This document shows, in pieces, positions 8,475-16,335 of a stretch of DNA of 45,155 nt. Made by a program: the position numbers and the translations under genes. This DNA is from DATILL01 sp035476575 (GTDB lineage: Bacteria; Actinomycetota; Actinomycetes; Mycobacteriales; JACQDL01), in the NCBI GenBank assembly GCA_035476575.1, contig DATILL010000051.1, positions 1 through 45,155 of the forward strand, in the 5' to 3' direction. Numbering within the stretch: the first letter of the stretch is position 1; each line of letters begins with the position of its first letter. The notes under the pieces were generated by a model. The model made no database searches. It saw only the letters and a list, made by a program, of their open reading frames with translations, and had not been told where the DNA came from.

Positions 8475-8600
8475 CGCCCCACCTCCGGCCCGGCAGCGCT
8501 GCGAGTCCGCACGCCGCACGCTCCTCGACTGGTGGTCGCGGGCCGGTCGGCCCGCCTACCCATCAAACGGCGAAACGTCAGCTTCGAGGGGGTCCGCGAG

Positions 8601-8629
8601 CTAGTCCCCGACTAGTCCGTTTCTAGTCC
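8601..8629 (+). repeat. Three CTAGTCC iterons at 11-bp spacing
   Basis: CTAGTCC occurs at 8601, 8612 and 8623, exactly one helical turn apart, between rep and the NUDIX gene. The position suits either an origin bound by the initiator or an operator controlling the rep-xis-int operon. Confidence 0.7.
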
Positions 8630-8651
8630 CGACTCCAGAGGAGCTGGTGAG

Positions 8652-9191
8652 TCAGTGGCCGAGCGGGCGGTGCATGCCGAGGTAGTACGCCAAGGCGGTG
8701 AGCGAGGGGCCATCGCTGATCTGGCCATCCGCGGCGAGCTTGGGAACCTCGGCGAGCGGGTGCCACTGGACGCGGACGGCCTCGATCTTGTCGACCGGTT
8801 CGCCGACCCGGGTCACGTCGGACGCCACGAACGCGGTGAACCGCATGTCGCTGATACCACTGATGGCGTTGTACCCGATCATCGGGACGGCGGTGCCGGC
8901 GCGCCAGCCGGTCTCCTCCTCGATCTCCCGCCGTACGGCGGCCTCGGAGTCCTCGCCCGGGTTGGCCCAGCCGGCAGGGACCTCCCAGCCCCACGCCCCG
9001 GTGATGAACCGGTGCCGCCACAACAGCAGCACCTGGTCACCATCGACCACGACGGCCGTCACCGACGCGCGGGGGAACCGCAGCTCATGATGCTCCAGTC
9101 GCTGCCCGCCGGGAACCTCCACGTCATCGAGCCAGACCTCGACCCACGGGCTGCGGTAGACCGGCCGACGGTCATGGACGAACCATTCCAC
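8652..9191 (-). CDS. NUDIX hydrolase
   Basis: The 179-residue protein contains a perfect NUDIX box (GWANPGEDSEAAVRREIEEE, then TGW, about residues 94-116; pattern G-x5-E-x7-REUxEExGU), so it should hydrolyse a nucleoside diphosphate linked to another moiety. The substrate cannot be read from the sequence. It starts six bases after the upstream XRE gene, forming a regulator-NUDIX operon. In pSAM2 the immunity factor Pif is a NUDIX-motif protein that blocks transfer between cells already carrying the element, so an immunity or signalling role is a reasonable inference here. Confidence 0.92.
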   Translation of the reverse strand: MEWFVHDRRPVYRSPWVEVWLDDVEVPGGQRLEHHELRFPRASVTAVVVDGDQVLLLWRHRFITGAWGWEVPAGWANPGEDSEAAVRREIEEETGWRAGTAVPMIGYNAISGISDMRFTAFVASDVTRVGEPVDKIEAVRVQWHPLAEVPKLAADGQISDGPSLTALAYYLGMHRPLGH

Positions 9192-9197
9192 GGCTGG

Positions 9198-10382
9198 CTA
9201 CTCCTCCGGGTCGGGATGGTAGGCGATCTCGCCGAGCTGGGCGTCCAGCCGGGCGACCGCCGTGGTGCCCTCCCAGGGTTGCATGCCCGCCCGGACGGCC
9301 AAGGCGCGGGCGACGATCGGCCGGACCACCGCCCCGCGGGCCAGGTCGAGCGCCTGCCCGGCCAGCCGGGCGGCCTCCTCCGGCTCGGCGTCCACGACCC
9401 GGGCGGCGGCCAGGTCGAGCGTGATCAGGGCGCGACCCTTGGCGTCGGTGGCGGAGCGGCGGTCGAGCGCTTGGGTGAGGAGCTGCCTGGCCTGCTCGGT
9501 GGCGTGGAGCAGGAGGAACGTGCTGCCGGCGATCCCGTCCAGCCGGGGGCCGTCGAAGAAGTCCGTGCCGTGCGGCGGCTCGGTGGCCGTAGCGATCGCC
9601 TCGCGCGCACTGTCCAAACAGGACAGAGCCACGGCCCGGTTGCCGGCCGCGCCGTACGCACGTGCCCGCAAGGAGGCGATCCACGCCCGCCTGCGTGACC
9701 CACACGACCGCCGGGCCAGCTCGTTCGCCTCGTCCAGCAGCTCGGCTGCCTCGGCGGGCCGGCCGGCGAAGAACGGCGCGATGCTGTGCGTGGCCAGCAC
9801 CCACGCGGTCAAATCGCCGTCCTCGGCCTCGGACCCGGCGAGCCGGCCGAGCTCGAAGAACGTCACGGCCTGGTCCGCCCGGTCAACGTCCAGCCAGAGG
9901 TTCCCGGCGATCCCGGACAGCACGCCGACGAGCCGCACCGTCCGGCCGCGGACCTGGAGGGTCTGCGGCTGGGTAAGCGCGTGTCGTAGCCGCCGCAACT
10001 GCTGCCGGACCGGCACCAGCAGCACCTCCGGTGGCGTAGACGGATAGCACGTCGCGTAGCCGGTAACGGCCCGCTCCATCATGTCCAGCGCGGTCGGGCT
10101 GACAGACGAGTGGGTCAGCGCGTCAGCGATCTCCCACGCTTCCAGCTCCTCACCAGTCACCGACGCCGCCCGTGCCGCCGCAGCGGCCAACTTCAGAAGT
10201 TTCCCGTCCGCGTTCAGCGCAGCGTCACAGGCTTTCGCGAAATCATAAGACGCCGACTCCGCGCCGGTCTCGACCTTGCTCAGCATCGACTGCGAGAAAT
10301 GGATCCGAGCGGCCAGCGCCGGCTGCGACAGACCAGCGAGTTTACGCGACCTGCGCAGCGCCTCACCGAACGTCTCGGTCAT
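9198..10382 (-). CDS. XRE-family regulator with TPR-like sensor domain
   Basis: The 394-residue protein has an N-terminal helix-turn-helix (EALRRSRKLAGLSQPALAAR, then FSQSMLSKVETG, about 6-45) and a long helical Ala/Leu-rich remainder with TPR-like repeats. That is the layout of peptide- or element-sensing regulators in actinomycete mobile elements. I chose ATG 10382 because GGAGGT lies five bases upstream. It is transcribed divergently from the second regulator at 10562, and the shared intergenic region holds a TGAGC/GCTCA palindrome. It probably controls itself and the NUDIX gene. Confidence 0.88.
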   Translation of the reverse strand: MTETFGEALRRSRKLAGLSQPALAARIHFSQSMLSKVETGAESASYDFAKACDAALNADGKLLKLAAAAARAASVTGEELEAWEIADALTHSSVSPTALDMMERAVTGYATCYPSTPPEVLLVPVRQQLRRLRHALTQPQTLQVRGRTVRLVGVLSGIAGNLWLDVDRADQAVTFFELGRLAGSEAEDGDLTAWVLATHSIAPFFAGRPAEAAELLDEANELARRSCGSRRRAWIASLRARAYGAAGNRAVALSCLDSAREAIATATEPPHGTDFFDGPRLDGIAGSTFLLLHATEQARQLLTQALDRRSATDAKGRALITLDLAAARVVDAEPEEAARLAGQALDLARGAVVRPIVARALAVRAGMQPWEGTTAVARLDAQLGEIAYHPDPEE

Positions 10383-10401
10383 TACCGACCTCCACCCGCC
10401 C

Positions 10402-10428
10402 ATGAGCTATGAGCATTCGAAAGCTCAT
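10402..10428. promoter_or_regulatory. Candidate operator between divergent regulators
   Basis: ATGAGC occurs at 10402 and 10409, and the second copy forms an inverted repeat with GCTCAT at 10423 across an eight-base spacer. It lies about 20 bases upstream of the leftward XRE start. Autoregulation by one of the two regulators is inferred. Confidence 0.45.
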
Positions 10429-10561
10429 CATTCAACCCCTGCTGCCCGCGCACAACATCCCACATGCTCAAAGCCGCCCGGGTCGTCATGGCCCGGGAGC
10501 CCGGAGCGTCATCGTCCGGGCGGTCGGCCGAGCGACGCTATCGCCGAGGGGGTGCCCAGCC

Positions 10562-11914
10562 GTGACCATCGACGCGGGTCACCCCAACCGACTGCGAGAG
10601 TACCGTCAGCGCCTCGGCTGGACCCAACAGGAGATGGCTGACCGGCTGGCGCAGTTGGCCTGGATGCAGCGCCGGGAGCATGTCGGCGTGAACGGCGACA
10701 TGATCGCCAAATGGGAACGTGGCGTGAAAGGCGTCAGCCCCCGCTACCGCGACCTGCTCTGCTGCCTCTTCCGCGTCACCCCCGACCAGCTCGGCCTCAA
10801 ACCCGCCCCCACCGCGGCCGCCGTACCAGCCGCGCCGCCCGCCGAGGATGAGTCACTGGTCGGGATGCTGGACCACGCCGCCGCGCTGCTGGACCAGCTC
10901 GGCGCGGCCGGCACCACGCTAGCCCCGCACCTGCTGCACGCCTGGCGAAACGCCGCCGCCACCCGCCGCACCATGCTCGGCATGCTCGACCCGGCCGCCA
11001 TCGACCCACCCGGGCACGCCCTGGCCGCCACCGCCACCCTGGCCGACCTTGAACAGCTCACCGGCCGCTACCGGGTGCTGTATGAGTCCGCCGACCCGGC
11101 CGCGCTGCTGACCTCGATCGCCGCGCACGTACGGATGGCCCAGGCCGCTCTCGGTCACGACCCCGCACCGCAGGACCGCCGCCGGCTGCTGACCAACCTC
11201 GCCGAAGCAGCGACCCTGGCCGGCCGGCTGACCGCCGAGGACGTTGGCAACCCCATGTCTGGCCGCGCCTACTACAGCCTGGCGCTGCAGGCCGCCCGCC
11301 AAGCCGGCGACGAGCAGCTCACCACTGCCGCGCACGGCCACGCCGCCCGGCTAGCCGCCGCCGACGGGATGACCGTTGCCGCGCTGGAGCACCTGACCAC
11401 CGCAGGCGACCACGCCCGGCCCTCCCCCACCCTCACCGGCTGGCTGGCCAGCCTCGAGGCGACCATCCACGCCGACCAGGGCGACCACCCCGCCGCCCGC
11501 GACGCGCTACATCGCGCCCGCACCGCCCTGGCCGGCCCCACCAGCCACCCCGCGCCAGCGTCGCTGAGCTGGCCCACCCCCGCTGGCCTGACCGCCGCCA
11601 CCGGACATACCGCCCTACGAGCCGGCGACCACCCCGCCGCCCGCCAAGCCCTGGCCGACGCACTCGACCAACTCCCCCCAACCGCCCGCCGGCACCGCAT
11701 CCTGGTCCTGCTCGACCTGGCCACCGCCGAGCTGCAAGCCAACGACCCGGCTGCCGCGTGCGCCCACGCCAGCGACGCCGCCGCCCTGCTCCACCAGGCC
11801 CCTTACGCCACCGGCACCACCGCACTGCGCGCCTTCCGCGCCGCCGCAGACCGCCCCCTGGACACCCGCGCCCTGCGCGCACTCGACCAACAACTGGCCC
11901 ACCTCGCGGCGTAA
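10562..11914 (+). CDS. XRE-family regulator with long TPR-like C-terminal domain
   Basis: The 450-residue protein starts with a helix-turn-helix (NRLREYRQRLGWTQQEMADR, then NGDMIAKWERGVKGVSP, about 7-60), followed by an Ala/Pro linker and about 350 residues of Ala/Leu-rich helical repeats. I chose GTG 10562; an upstream ATG at 10409 would add 51 residues that overlap the putative operator and read as non-coding. It is a different type from the divergent regulator. A short degenerate copy of its own C-terminus lies immediately downstream. It probably acts as a sensor-regulator of the element; the ligand is unknown. Confidence 0.85.
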   Translation: MTIDAGHPNRLREYRQRLGWTQQEMADRLAQLAWMQRREHVGVNGDMIAKWERGVKGVSPRYRDLLCCLFRVTPDQLGLKPAPTAAAVPAAPPAEDESLVGMLDHAAALLDQLGAAGTTLAPHLLHAWRNAAATRRTMLGMLDPAAIDPPGHALAATATLADLEQLTGRYRVLYESADPAALLTSIAAHVRMAQAALGHDPAPQDRRRLLTNLAEAATLAGRLTAEDVGNPMSGRAYYSLALQAARQAGDEQLTTAAHGHAARLAAADGMTVAALEHLTTAGDHARPSPTLTGWLASLEATIHADQGDHPAARDALHRARTALAGPTSHPAPASLSWPTPAGLTAATGHTALRAGDHPAARQALADALDQLPPTARRHRILVLLDLATAELQANDPAAACAHASDAAALLHQAPYATGTTALRAFRAAADRPLDTRALRALDQQLAHLAA

Positions 11915-11927
11915 GAGGACCTTCAAC

Positions 11928-12104
11928 GGTGGCATCGCCGACGCATACCAACTTGCGGGTGCCGCCGCGCAACTGCTAACCGCGATTCCGTACGCAACCG
12001 GTGCCGCAGGCTCAGAACCTTCCGCAGTCTCGCAGGGCAAGCCAAGGATCCTCAGTCGCTCCGCGCTCGCCCTTGACGAGCAGATCGCCCGACTAGCCGC
12101 CTGA
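11928..12104 (+). pseudogene. Degenerate duplicate of the regulator C-terminus
   Basis: In frame with GGC at 11931 the 58 residues include AAAQLLTAIPYATGAAG and end in ALDEQIARLAA before TGA. These mirror DAAALLHQAPYATGTTA and ALDQQLAHLAA at the end of the upstream regulator. It has no start of its own. It looks like the tail of a second, related regulator left by recombination. Confidence 0.6.
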
Positions 12105-12136
12105 GCAGCGCCTTAAGCCGAGACCAGCATGCGACG

Positions 12137-14542
12137 TCACCCGGCGAGGTGATCCGCCTCTGCCGTGACCTTCGCCGCACCATCGGCGTCGCCTATCTGC
12201 TCCAGAAGCCACGCCTGCACCCTCAGACTCCTGGCGAGGTCGGGCAGGAAGGCGTCGGGTCGGGCCTCGGCCAGCCGGCGGCGGATGCGGACGGCCTCCT
12301 CGACGGCGGCCAGGCCCTCCTCCCGCCGACCCAGCTCACCCAGTCGCACCGACAGGTTGTTCAGCGACATGGCGAGGTCGGACAGGCTCGTCTCGTCCTC
12401 TGGCATCTGCTTGACGCGTCGCCTGATGTGGTCGGCCTCGGCCGCCGTCACTATCGCCGCTGCCTCGCGCAGGCTCAGCGTGTGCTCGGGAAGCCAGCGC
12501 AGTAACGCGCGGGCATGCTCCACGCTGGACGGAGGTTCGGCGTGGAGGGCCGTGAGGACCGCTGCGGCGACCGTGCCAGGGTCGGCCAGGGTTGGAGTAA
12601 CGCGGATCGCTGCCGGCATCAGGTCGAGGCGGTCGCAGATCAGGGCGGTCAGGTACACCCTCAGACCTGGATGCCTTACCGCCGCGCGGCCAAGTACAGT
12701 GAGCGCCAGGTCAGTCCGTTCTGCCGCTGGCACCTCGCCGTCTGGAGCCGATTTCAGCAACGCCGACACCAGCGCCGGCACGCGTAGCACGGTCTGCGCG
12801 GCGTGGTCCTCGCCGAGCCGGTCCGGCCGTAGCGGGTACAGCCATGTGCCCGACGGGTCTAGATCAGTCGTCCATCGGGCGTACCGGTCAACCACGTGCG
12901 CCCGTTCCTCGGTGAATGTCGGCATCCGGCCCAGGACGGCGACCGCCTCGTCCCTGGTTGCGACCGCACCGTAGAGGGTGCCGGCCGTGACGACCTGGTC
13001 CAGCCGATCAGTCTCCGCGCCGGGGAGGGGCGGGTCAGCGGCGGCGGCGGTGGCTTTCCAAAACCGCCGCTCGTGCGCGAGAACCCGCTCGACCGGCCCA
13101 GCCTCACCCACGGCGGCAACCGGGTCGGCCTGGTCAAGCAACGCGGCCAGCGCAGCGGCGTGCACCTCTAGCACCCGCTCGTACCGCCCGATGGCAAGGT
13201 CGGCCGGGGATCGGACACGTCCCGGGTCACCGTCCCGCAGCACGGCGAACGCCGCTACGGCCCGGCGGAACTCGGCATCCCGATCCGGGGCGCGCACCAG
13301 CTCCTCGAGCGGGAGCACGACGCCATCTCCCAGCAATCCGGCCAGGCCGTCATCAGCCTGGCTGCGCAGCTCGGCAAGCCAGTCCCCAGCCGAGCGGGCC
13401 AGCAGCATTAGCCGTCCTGGCGCATCCGTTATGGCAGCGCGGTCCCGCAGCAGCCCGGCGAGCTGGAGCACCAGACCCGGAGAGGTCTCGGCGTAGTCGA
13501 CGACCAGCAGCAACGGCGCACTGCATCCGGCGAGCCGTTCGGCGAGATCCACCGACAAGCGCGCGTCAGCGCCACCAGCCAGCGGCCCGCCGGCCGCCTG
13601 CCAGGTTTGCAACAGGCCCGCGACCCATCGCCGCCCCAGCTCCGAGCAGACGTGCGCGGCGAGCCGGGTCTTGCCCTGCCCGGCTGGACCGGTGACCAAC
13701 CGCAGCCCGAACGGCTCCGGTCGAGCACACCAGTCAAGCAGGCCGTCGACCTCGTCGCGCCGCCCGACGAAGTCGACTAGGCCATACTCCGGCCGCAGCA
13801 TCGCACTCGGCGGCAGCCCGTCGCGCCACGTGACCGCAGGAACGAACAGGTCCGTGGCGAGAGCAGCCCAGCCCTCAGCGATACGCCGCCAGCGATCATC
13901 CGCCGCGTGATACGCGTCGTGCGCAGCGGCGACCCGCGGCCACCGTACCCGGACCAGCTCAGCCGGGACCGCCCATCCGCCAGCCGGCAACGTGGTGTGA
14001 TGGCTGGTACGCACCATGCCGGTGACCCCGCCGGTGACCATGCTCAGCACCGGGCCGCCACTCATCCCCGGCACGACTGTCTCCCCGCCGAGCTTCAGCA
14101 GCCGCACGCCCGCCTCCGGGGTCAGTTTCTGCCCCGAGCAGCCCAACTCGACGGTCTCCGGCGCCACGCCGTCGAAGGACTCGGCCAGACCGCATGCAAG
14201 CAGGCGGGCGCCGGCCTGCGGCCACCGCTCGTCCAGCCGCACGCACGGCACGTCGAACGGGCTGTTCATCTCGACCAATGCCAGGTCCGGCGGCCCGGTC
14301 AACCCGGCAGCCGACGCTGGCGGCCACACATCCCGCACCGCCCCCTCGGCGCTCGCACCGCTGACCGAACGCACCCTCACCCGGACACCGGCCGTGCCGA
14401 CGACGTGGGCACACGTCACTACCCAGCCCGGCGCCACCTGAAACCCTGCCCCGACCGACGAACCCGACGCGTCAACCCGAACCGTCGCCGCCACCAGCAG
14501 ACCCTCCAGGTCAACGAGGTCATCAGCCGCCGGCTGCGTCAT
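12137..14542 (-). CDS. Trypsin-like protease fused to STAND-type NTPase and TPRs
   Basis: The 801-residue protein has three parts. Residues 12-200 form a trypsin/HtrA-fold protease with triad His46 (VTCAHVVG), Asp86 (PDLALVE) and Ser161 (GMSGGPVL). Residues 250-480 form a P-loop NTPase with Walker A GPAGQGKT (285-292) and Walker B LLLVVDY (344-350). The C-terminal part is helical and ends in about two TPR-like repeats (SLNNLSVRLGELGRREEGLA). This protease-NTPase-TPR layout is known from predicted NTP-dependent conflict systems of multicellular bacteria, where a trigger sensed by the repeats activates the effector. The TPR array is short for the family. Its start overlaps the Trypco1-like gene by 20 bases. 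Confidence 0.88.
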   Translation of the reverse strand: MTQPAADDLVDLEGLLVAATVRVDASGSSVGAGFQVAPGWVVTCAHVVGTAGVRVRVRSVSGASAEGAVRDVWPPASAAGLTGPPDLALVEMNSPFDVPCVRLDERWPQAGARLLACGLAESFDGVAPETVELGCSGQKLTPEAGVRLLKLGGETVVPGMSGGPVLSMVTGGVTGMVRTSHHTTLPAGGWAVPAELVRVRWPRVAAAHDAYHAADDRWRRIAEGWAALATDLFVPAVTWRDGLPPSAMLRPEYGLVDFVGRRDEVDGLLDWCARPEPFGLRLVTGPAGQGKTRLAAHVCSELGRRWVAGLLQTWQAAGGPLAGGADARLSVDLAERLAGCSAPLLLVVDYAETSPGLVLQLAGLLRDRAAITDAPGRLMLLARSAGDWLAELRSQADDGLAGLLGDGVVLPLEELVRAPDRDAEFRRAVAAFAVLRDGDPGRVRSPADLAIGRYERVLEVHAAALAALLDQADPVAAVGEAGPVERVLAHERRFWKATAAAADPPLPGAETDRLDQVVTAGTLYGAVATRDEAVAVLGRMPTFTEERAHVVDRYARWTTDLDPSGTWLYPLRPDRLGEDHAAQTVLRVPALVSALLKSAPDGEVPAAERTDLALTVLGRAAVRHPGLRVYLTALICDRLDLMPAAIRVTPTLADPGTVAAAVLTALHAEPPSSVEHARALLRWLPEHTLSLREAAAIVTAAEADHIRRRVKQMPEDETSLSDLAMSLNNLSVRLGELGRREEGLAAVEEAVRIRRRLAEARPDAFLPDLARSLRVQAWLLEQIGDADGAAKVTAEADHLAG

Positions 14543-14882
14543 CGCCGTGTCCCCCGCCCCACCCAGCAGTGATCTTCACGTGGACCGCCCCGCCGGCTTG
14601 CCCCAGCACCCCCAGCGCGACGCCAGTCTTCCCGTTGATCTCCAGACCGAACTCAACCTCGACCCGGTCCGGCCGGTGCCGATCCAACGCCAGTCGCACC
14701 GAGTCGACCACACCCTGCACGGTCTCCACGAAACCTGGCACTTGCGCAAGCTGCGCGACCGCGCCGCCCAAGCTGACATCGGTGCGCGTCGAGCCAGCCC
14801 CCTCACCCCCGCTCACCGCGACCGGCCGCACCCACACCTGCTCACCACTAGGCAGGACCACACGATCGAACTCGCCCACCAC
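14523..14882 (-). CDS. Trypsin-co-occurring domain 1 (Trypco1)-like protein
   Basis: The 119-residue protein has the features of the small family that accompanies bacterial trypsin-NTPase genes: an N-terminal strand pair (EFDRVVLPSGEQVWVRPV), a helix with FVETVQGVVDSVRLAL, and a C-terminal VEVEFGLEINGKTG...HVKITAGW segment. In family members this last part follows a strand-helix-strand pattern. The stop lies inside the protease gene, a 20-base overlap, so the two are co-translated and presumably work together. I placed the start at GTG 14882 (GTG 14879 is also possible); the frame upstream to 14939 reads as Arg-rich non-coding sequence. Its biochemical role is unknown. Confidence 0.75.
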   Translation of the reverse strand: MVGEFDRVVLPSGEQVWVRPVAVSGGEGAGSTRTDVSLGGAVAQLAQVPGFVETVQGVVDSVRLALDRHRPDRVEVEFGLEINGKTGVALGVLGQAGGAVHVKITAGWGGGHGDDAAGG

Positions 14883-14939
14883 AACCCCCGAACCGGCATA
14901 CCTACGCTGGCGGCAACGGCGACTATGCCACATCCCCAC

Positions 14940-15306
14940 CAGCCCGACACGGCCTCAACCGGACAGCACCGCCGAAGCCAATGCGGTGAGGAGTTTCCTT
15001 TCTCGGGTCAAGAGGCGGCCTTCGGCCGCCGCCGCTCGCCGGGCCGGTCCGGTCCTCGCTGCGCTGCGGGCGGCCGGCCCGGCGGCGGCACAGCGGAAGG
15101 CCCGGGGACCCGAGGATGAGAAGTCCTCACGGGCGCCGGGCTTGAACACCTGGCGCAGCGGAGCTGTCAGCGTGCGGCCGGGCCTGTCCTCTCCGCGGCC
15201 GATTCTCTCAACGGGCGTCCGGCGCCGGTCAAGGCCGCTACGCGTCCCTTCGGGATCGCACTACGTGCGAGCCTTGACCGCCACCGGCCACCCGGAGAAC
15301 CGGCAG
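14940..15306. other. Gene-free stretch with GC-rich hairpins
   Basis: I see no convincing frame. The stretch contains short palindromes (for example CGGCCTTCGGCCG near 15018) and a Gly/Pro/Arg-rich shadow only. It separates the conflict genes from the unknown gene at 15307. Confidence 0.4.
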
Positions 15307-15885
15307 CTACGAGGAAAGGTCCTCAGAATGATCAGTCGGGGGCGGGGGCTCGGCGGGCGACGCGGCGATCAGCGTCAGATACACGTGCTCGGTCGTCGCC
15401 GACGAGCTGCATGCGGCATCCAACAGCGCGTACGCCAACTCCTCGCCACCGTGCTCCTCCGACAACCACCAGGAAGCCGCGTCTACCAGGGCCAGCCGTT
15501 GCAGCGCCGACAGCCGGCCCTCACGATCGCCCAGCGCCGCCAACGCGGCCAACCGGCGACGACTCGGCACCGAGCGACCGCCACGCGGCATCCGCGGCAC
15601 CGGTTCGGCGTCGCTCATCGCGGCTGCCGCAGCCACCAAGGCTCGGGACAGCTCCACCTCATGCGGCCCAGGCCGGCCGTCCCGGCTGAAGGCCCGAGAG
15701 ACCGCCGACCACTCCTCCAGCACTCGCGCCAGCGCCAGCGCCCGCCACGGCACCAGCCGCAACACCAGCGCCGGCTCCGGCTCTTGCTCGTCGAGCCGCA
15801 CCGTCCCGCCGTCCAGCTCGATCGACTCACCCTCGCTGAGCCGTACCCGCAATCGGTCCGGCTCAGACTGCGTAGCCTCTGCCAT
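15307..15885 (-). CDS. Hypothetical protein of the integrated element
   Basis: The 192-residue protein has a beta-type start (RLRVRLSEGESIELDGGTVR), a helical middle (ALALARVLEEWSAVSRAF, then ELSRALVAAAAAMS), an Arg-rich patch (GGRSVPSRRRLAALAAL) and a second helical part with WWLSEEHGGEELAYALLDAA. No catalytic or membrane signature is visible. It is the last gene before the right end of the element and shares the direction of the conflict genes, from which a 424-base gap separates it. I do not recognise the family. Confidence 0.6.
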   Translation of the reverse strand: MAEATQSEPDRLRVRLSEGESIELDGGTVRLDEQEPEPALVLRLVPWRALALARVLEEWSAVSRAFSRDGRPGPHEVELSRALVAAAAAMSDAEPVPRMPRGGRSVPSRRRLAALAALGDREGRLSALQRLALVDAASWWLSEEHGGEELAYALLDAACSSSATTEHVYLTLIAASPAEPPPPTDHSEDLSS

Positions 15886-16191
15886 GGGTCTCTACCCTCC
15901 AAGTCAGGGTCGGGGATCAAGGCCGGGGGTGGGTGCTCCAACACCCGTCCCCGGCCGCCTTTCACACCAAGGACCTCCATCTCATCCACCGGCAACACCG
16001 CCAGAGGGGGCCGCAGCTAGTCCGGTGCGCCCACCCGGCCACCGGTCCGGACACTCCGGTACCCACTGCGCGGCAGCGCGACCGCCGGGCCATTGGCGGG
16101 CCATTACGGGCGGTCAACCGGGAGTACTCGCGGTCGCTGGCGGGCCGCCTGCCGAGCACCGCGGGCACCGTTACCTGACCGCCGAGGCGAT
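15886..16191. other. Right-end non-coding region of the element
   Basis: No gene is visible. It carries the second GGGCCATT repeat pair at 16083-16106 and leads into attR. The spacing resembles an attP arm region. Confidence 0.5.
16083..16106 (+). repeat. Candidate integrase arm site, right copy
   Basis: It is identical over 24 bp to 5547-5570, in the same orientation, with GGGCCATT twice at 11-base period. It lies 85 bases inside attR. Confidence 0.65.
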
Positions 16192-16238
16192 CTTCCAAGC
16201 TGGCCATGCCGGTTCGATCCCGGTCACCCGCTCCGCAG
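16192..16238 (+). repeat. attR: stranded 3' part of tRNA-Gly
   Basis: Exact 47-bp copy of 5457-5503. It lacks the 5' half of the tRNA, so it is not a second gene. It marks the right boundary of the integrated element, 97 bases upstream of the reductase operon. Confidence 0.93.
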
Positions 16239-16335
16239 GTCAACGGCCCGCCGACGGGCTGGACCGGGATCGGCCCCTCGCTCGCTCGGCCGAACGGGCC
16301 ACTGTCCCTTAACATGGCCTGAGCCACCGGCACCC

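Larger units (their letters stand above)
5457..16238. mobile_element. tRNA-Gly-integrated element (AICE/IME-like), about 10.7 kb
   Basis: Perfect 47-bp direct repeats bound the element: one is the 3' part of tRNA-Gly, the other a stranded copy. Next to the intact tRNA are an integrase, an excisionase and a RepSA-like initiator in the int-xis-rep order of actinomycete integrative elements such as pSAM2. An XRE regulator/NUDIX pair and a second large regulator follow, then a trypsin-NTPase protein with a Trypco1-type partner and one unknown gene. I see no FtsK/TraB-type DNA translocase and no Spd-like spread genes. I infer a replicating, excisable element that needs help to transfer, or a degenerate conjugative element. 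The predicted circle is 10,735 bp. Confidence 0.9.

Noticed and set aside
12165..12974. 269-codon rightward open frame opposite the NTPase gene
   Set aside because: It is Arg/Ser/Ala-rich shadow of the protease-NTPase gene, which has clear motifs on the other strand.
16192..16238. A second tRNA-Gly gene
   Set aside because: Only the 3' part from the anticodon loop is present, with no D-arm or 5' acceptor. It is attR.
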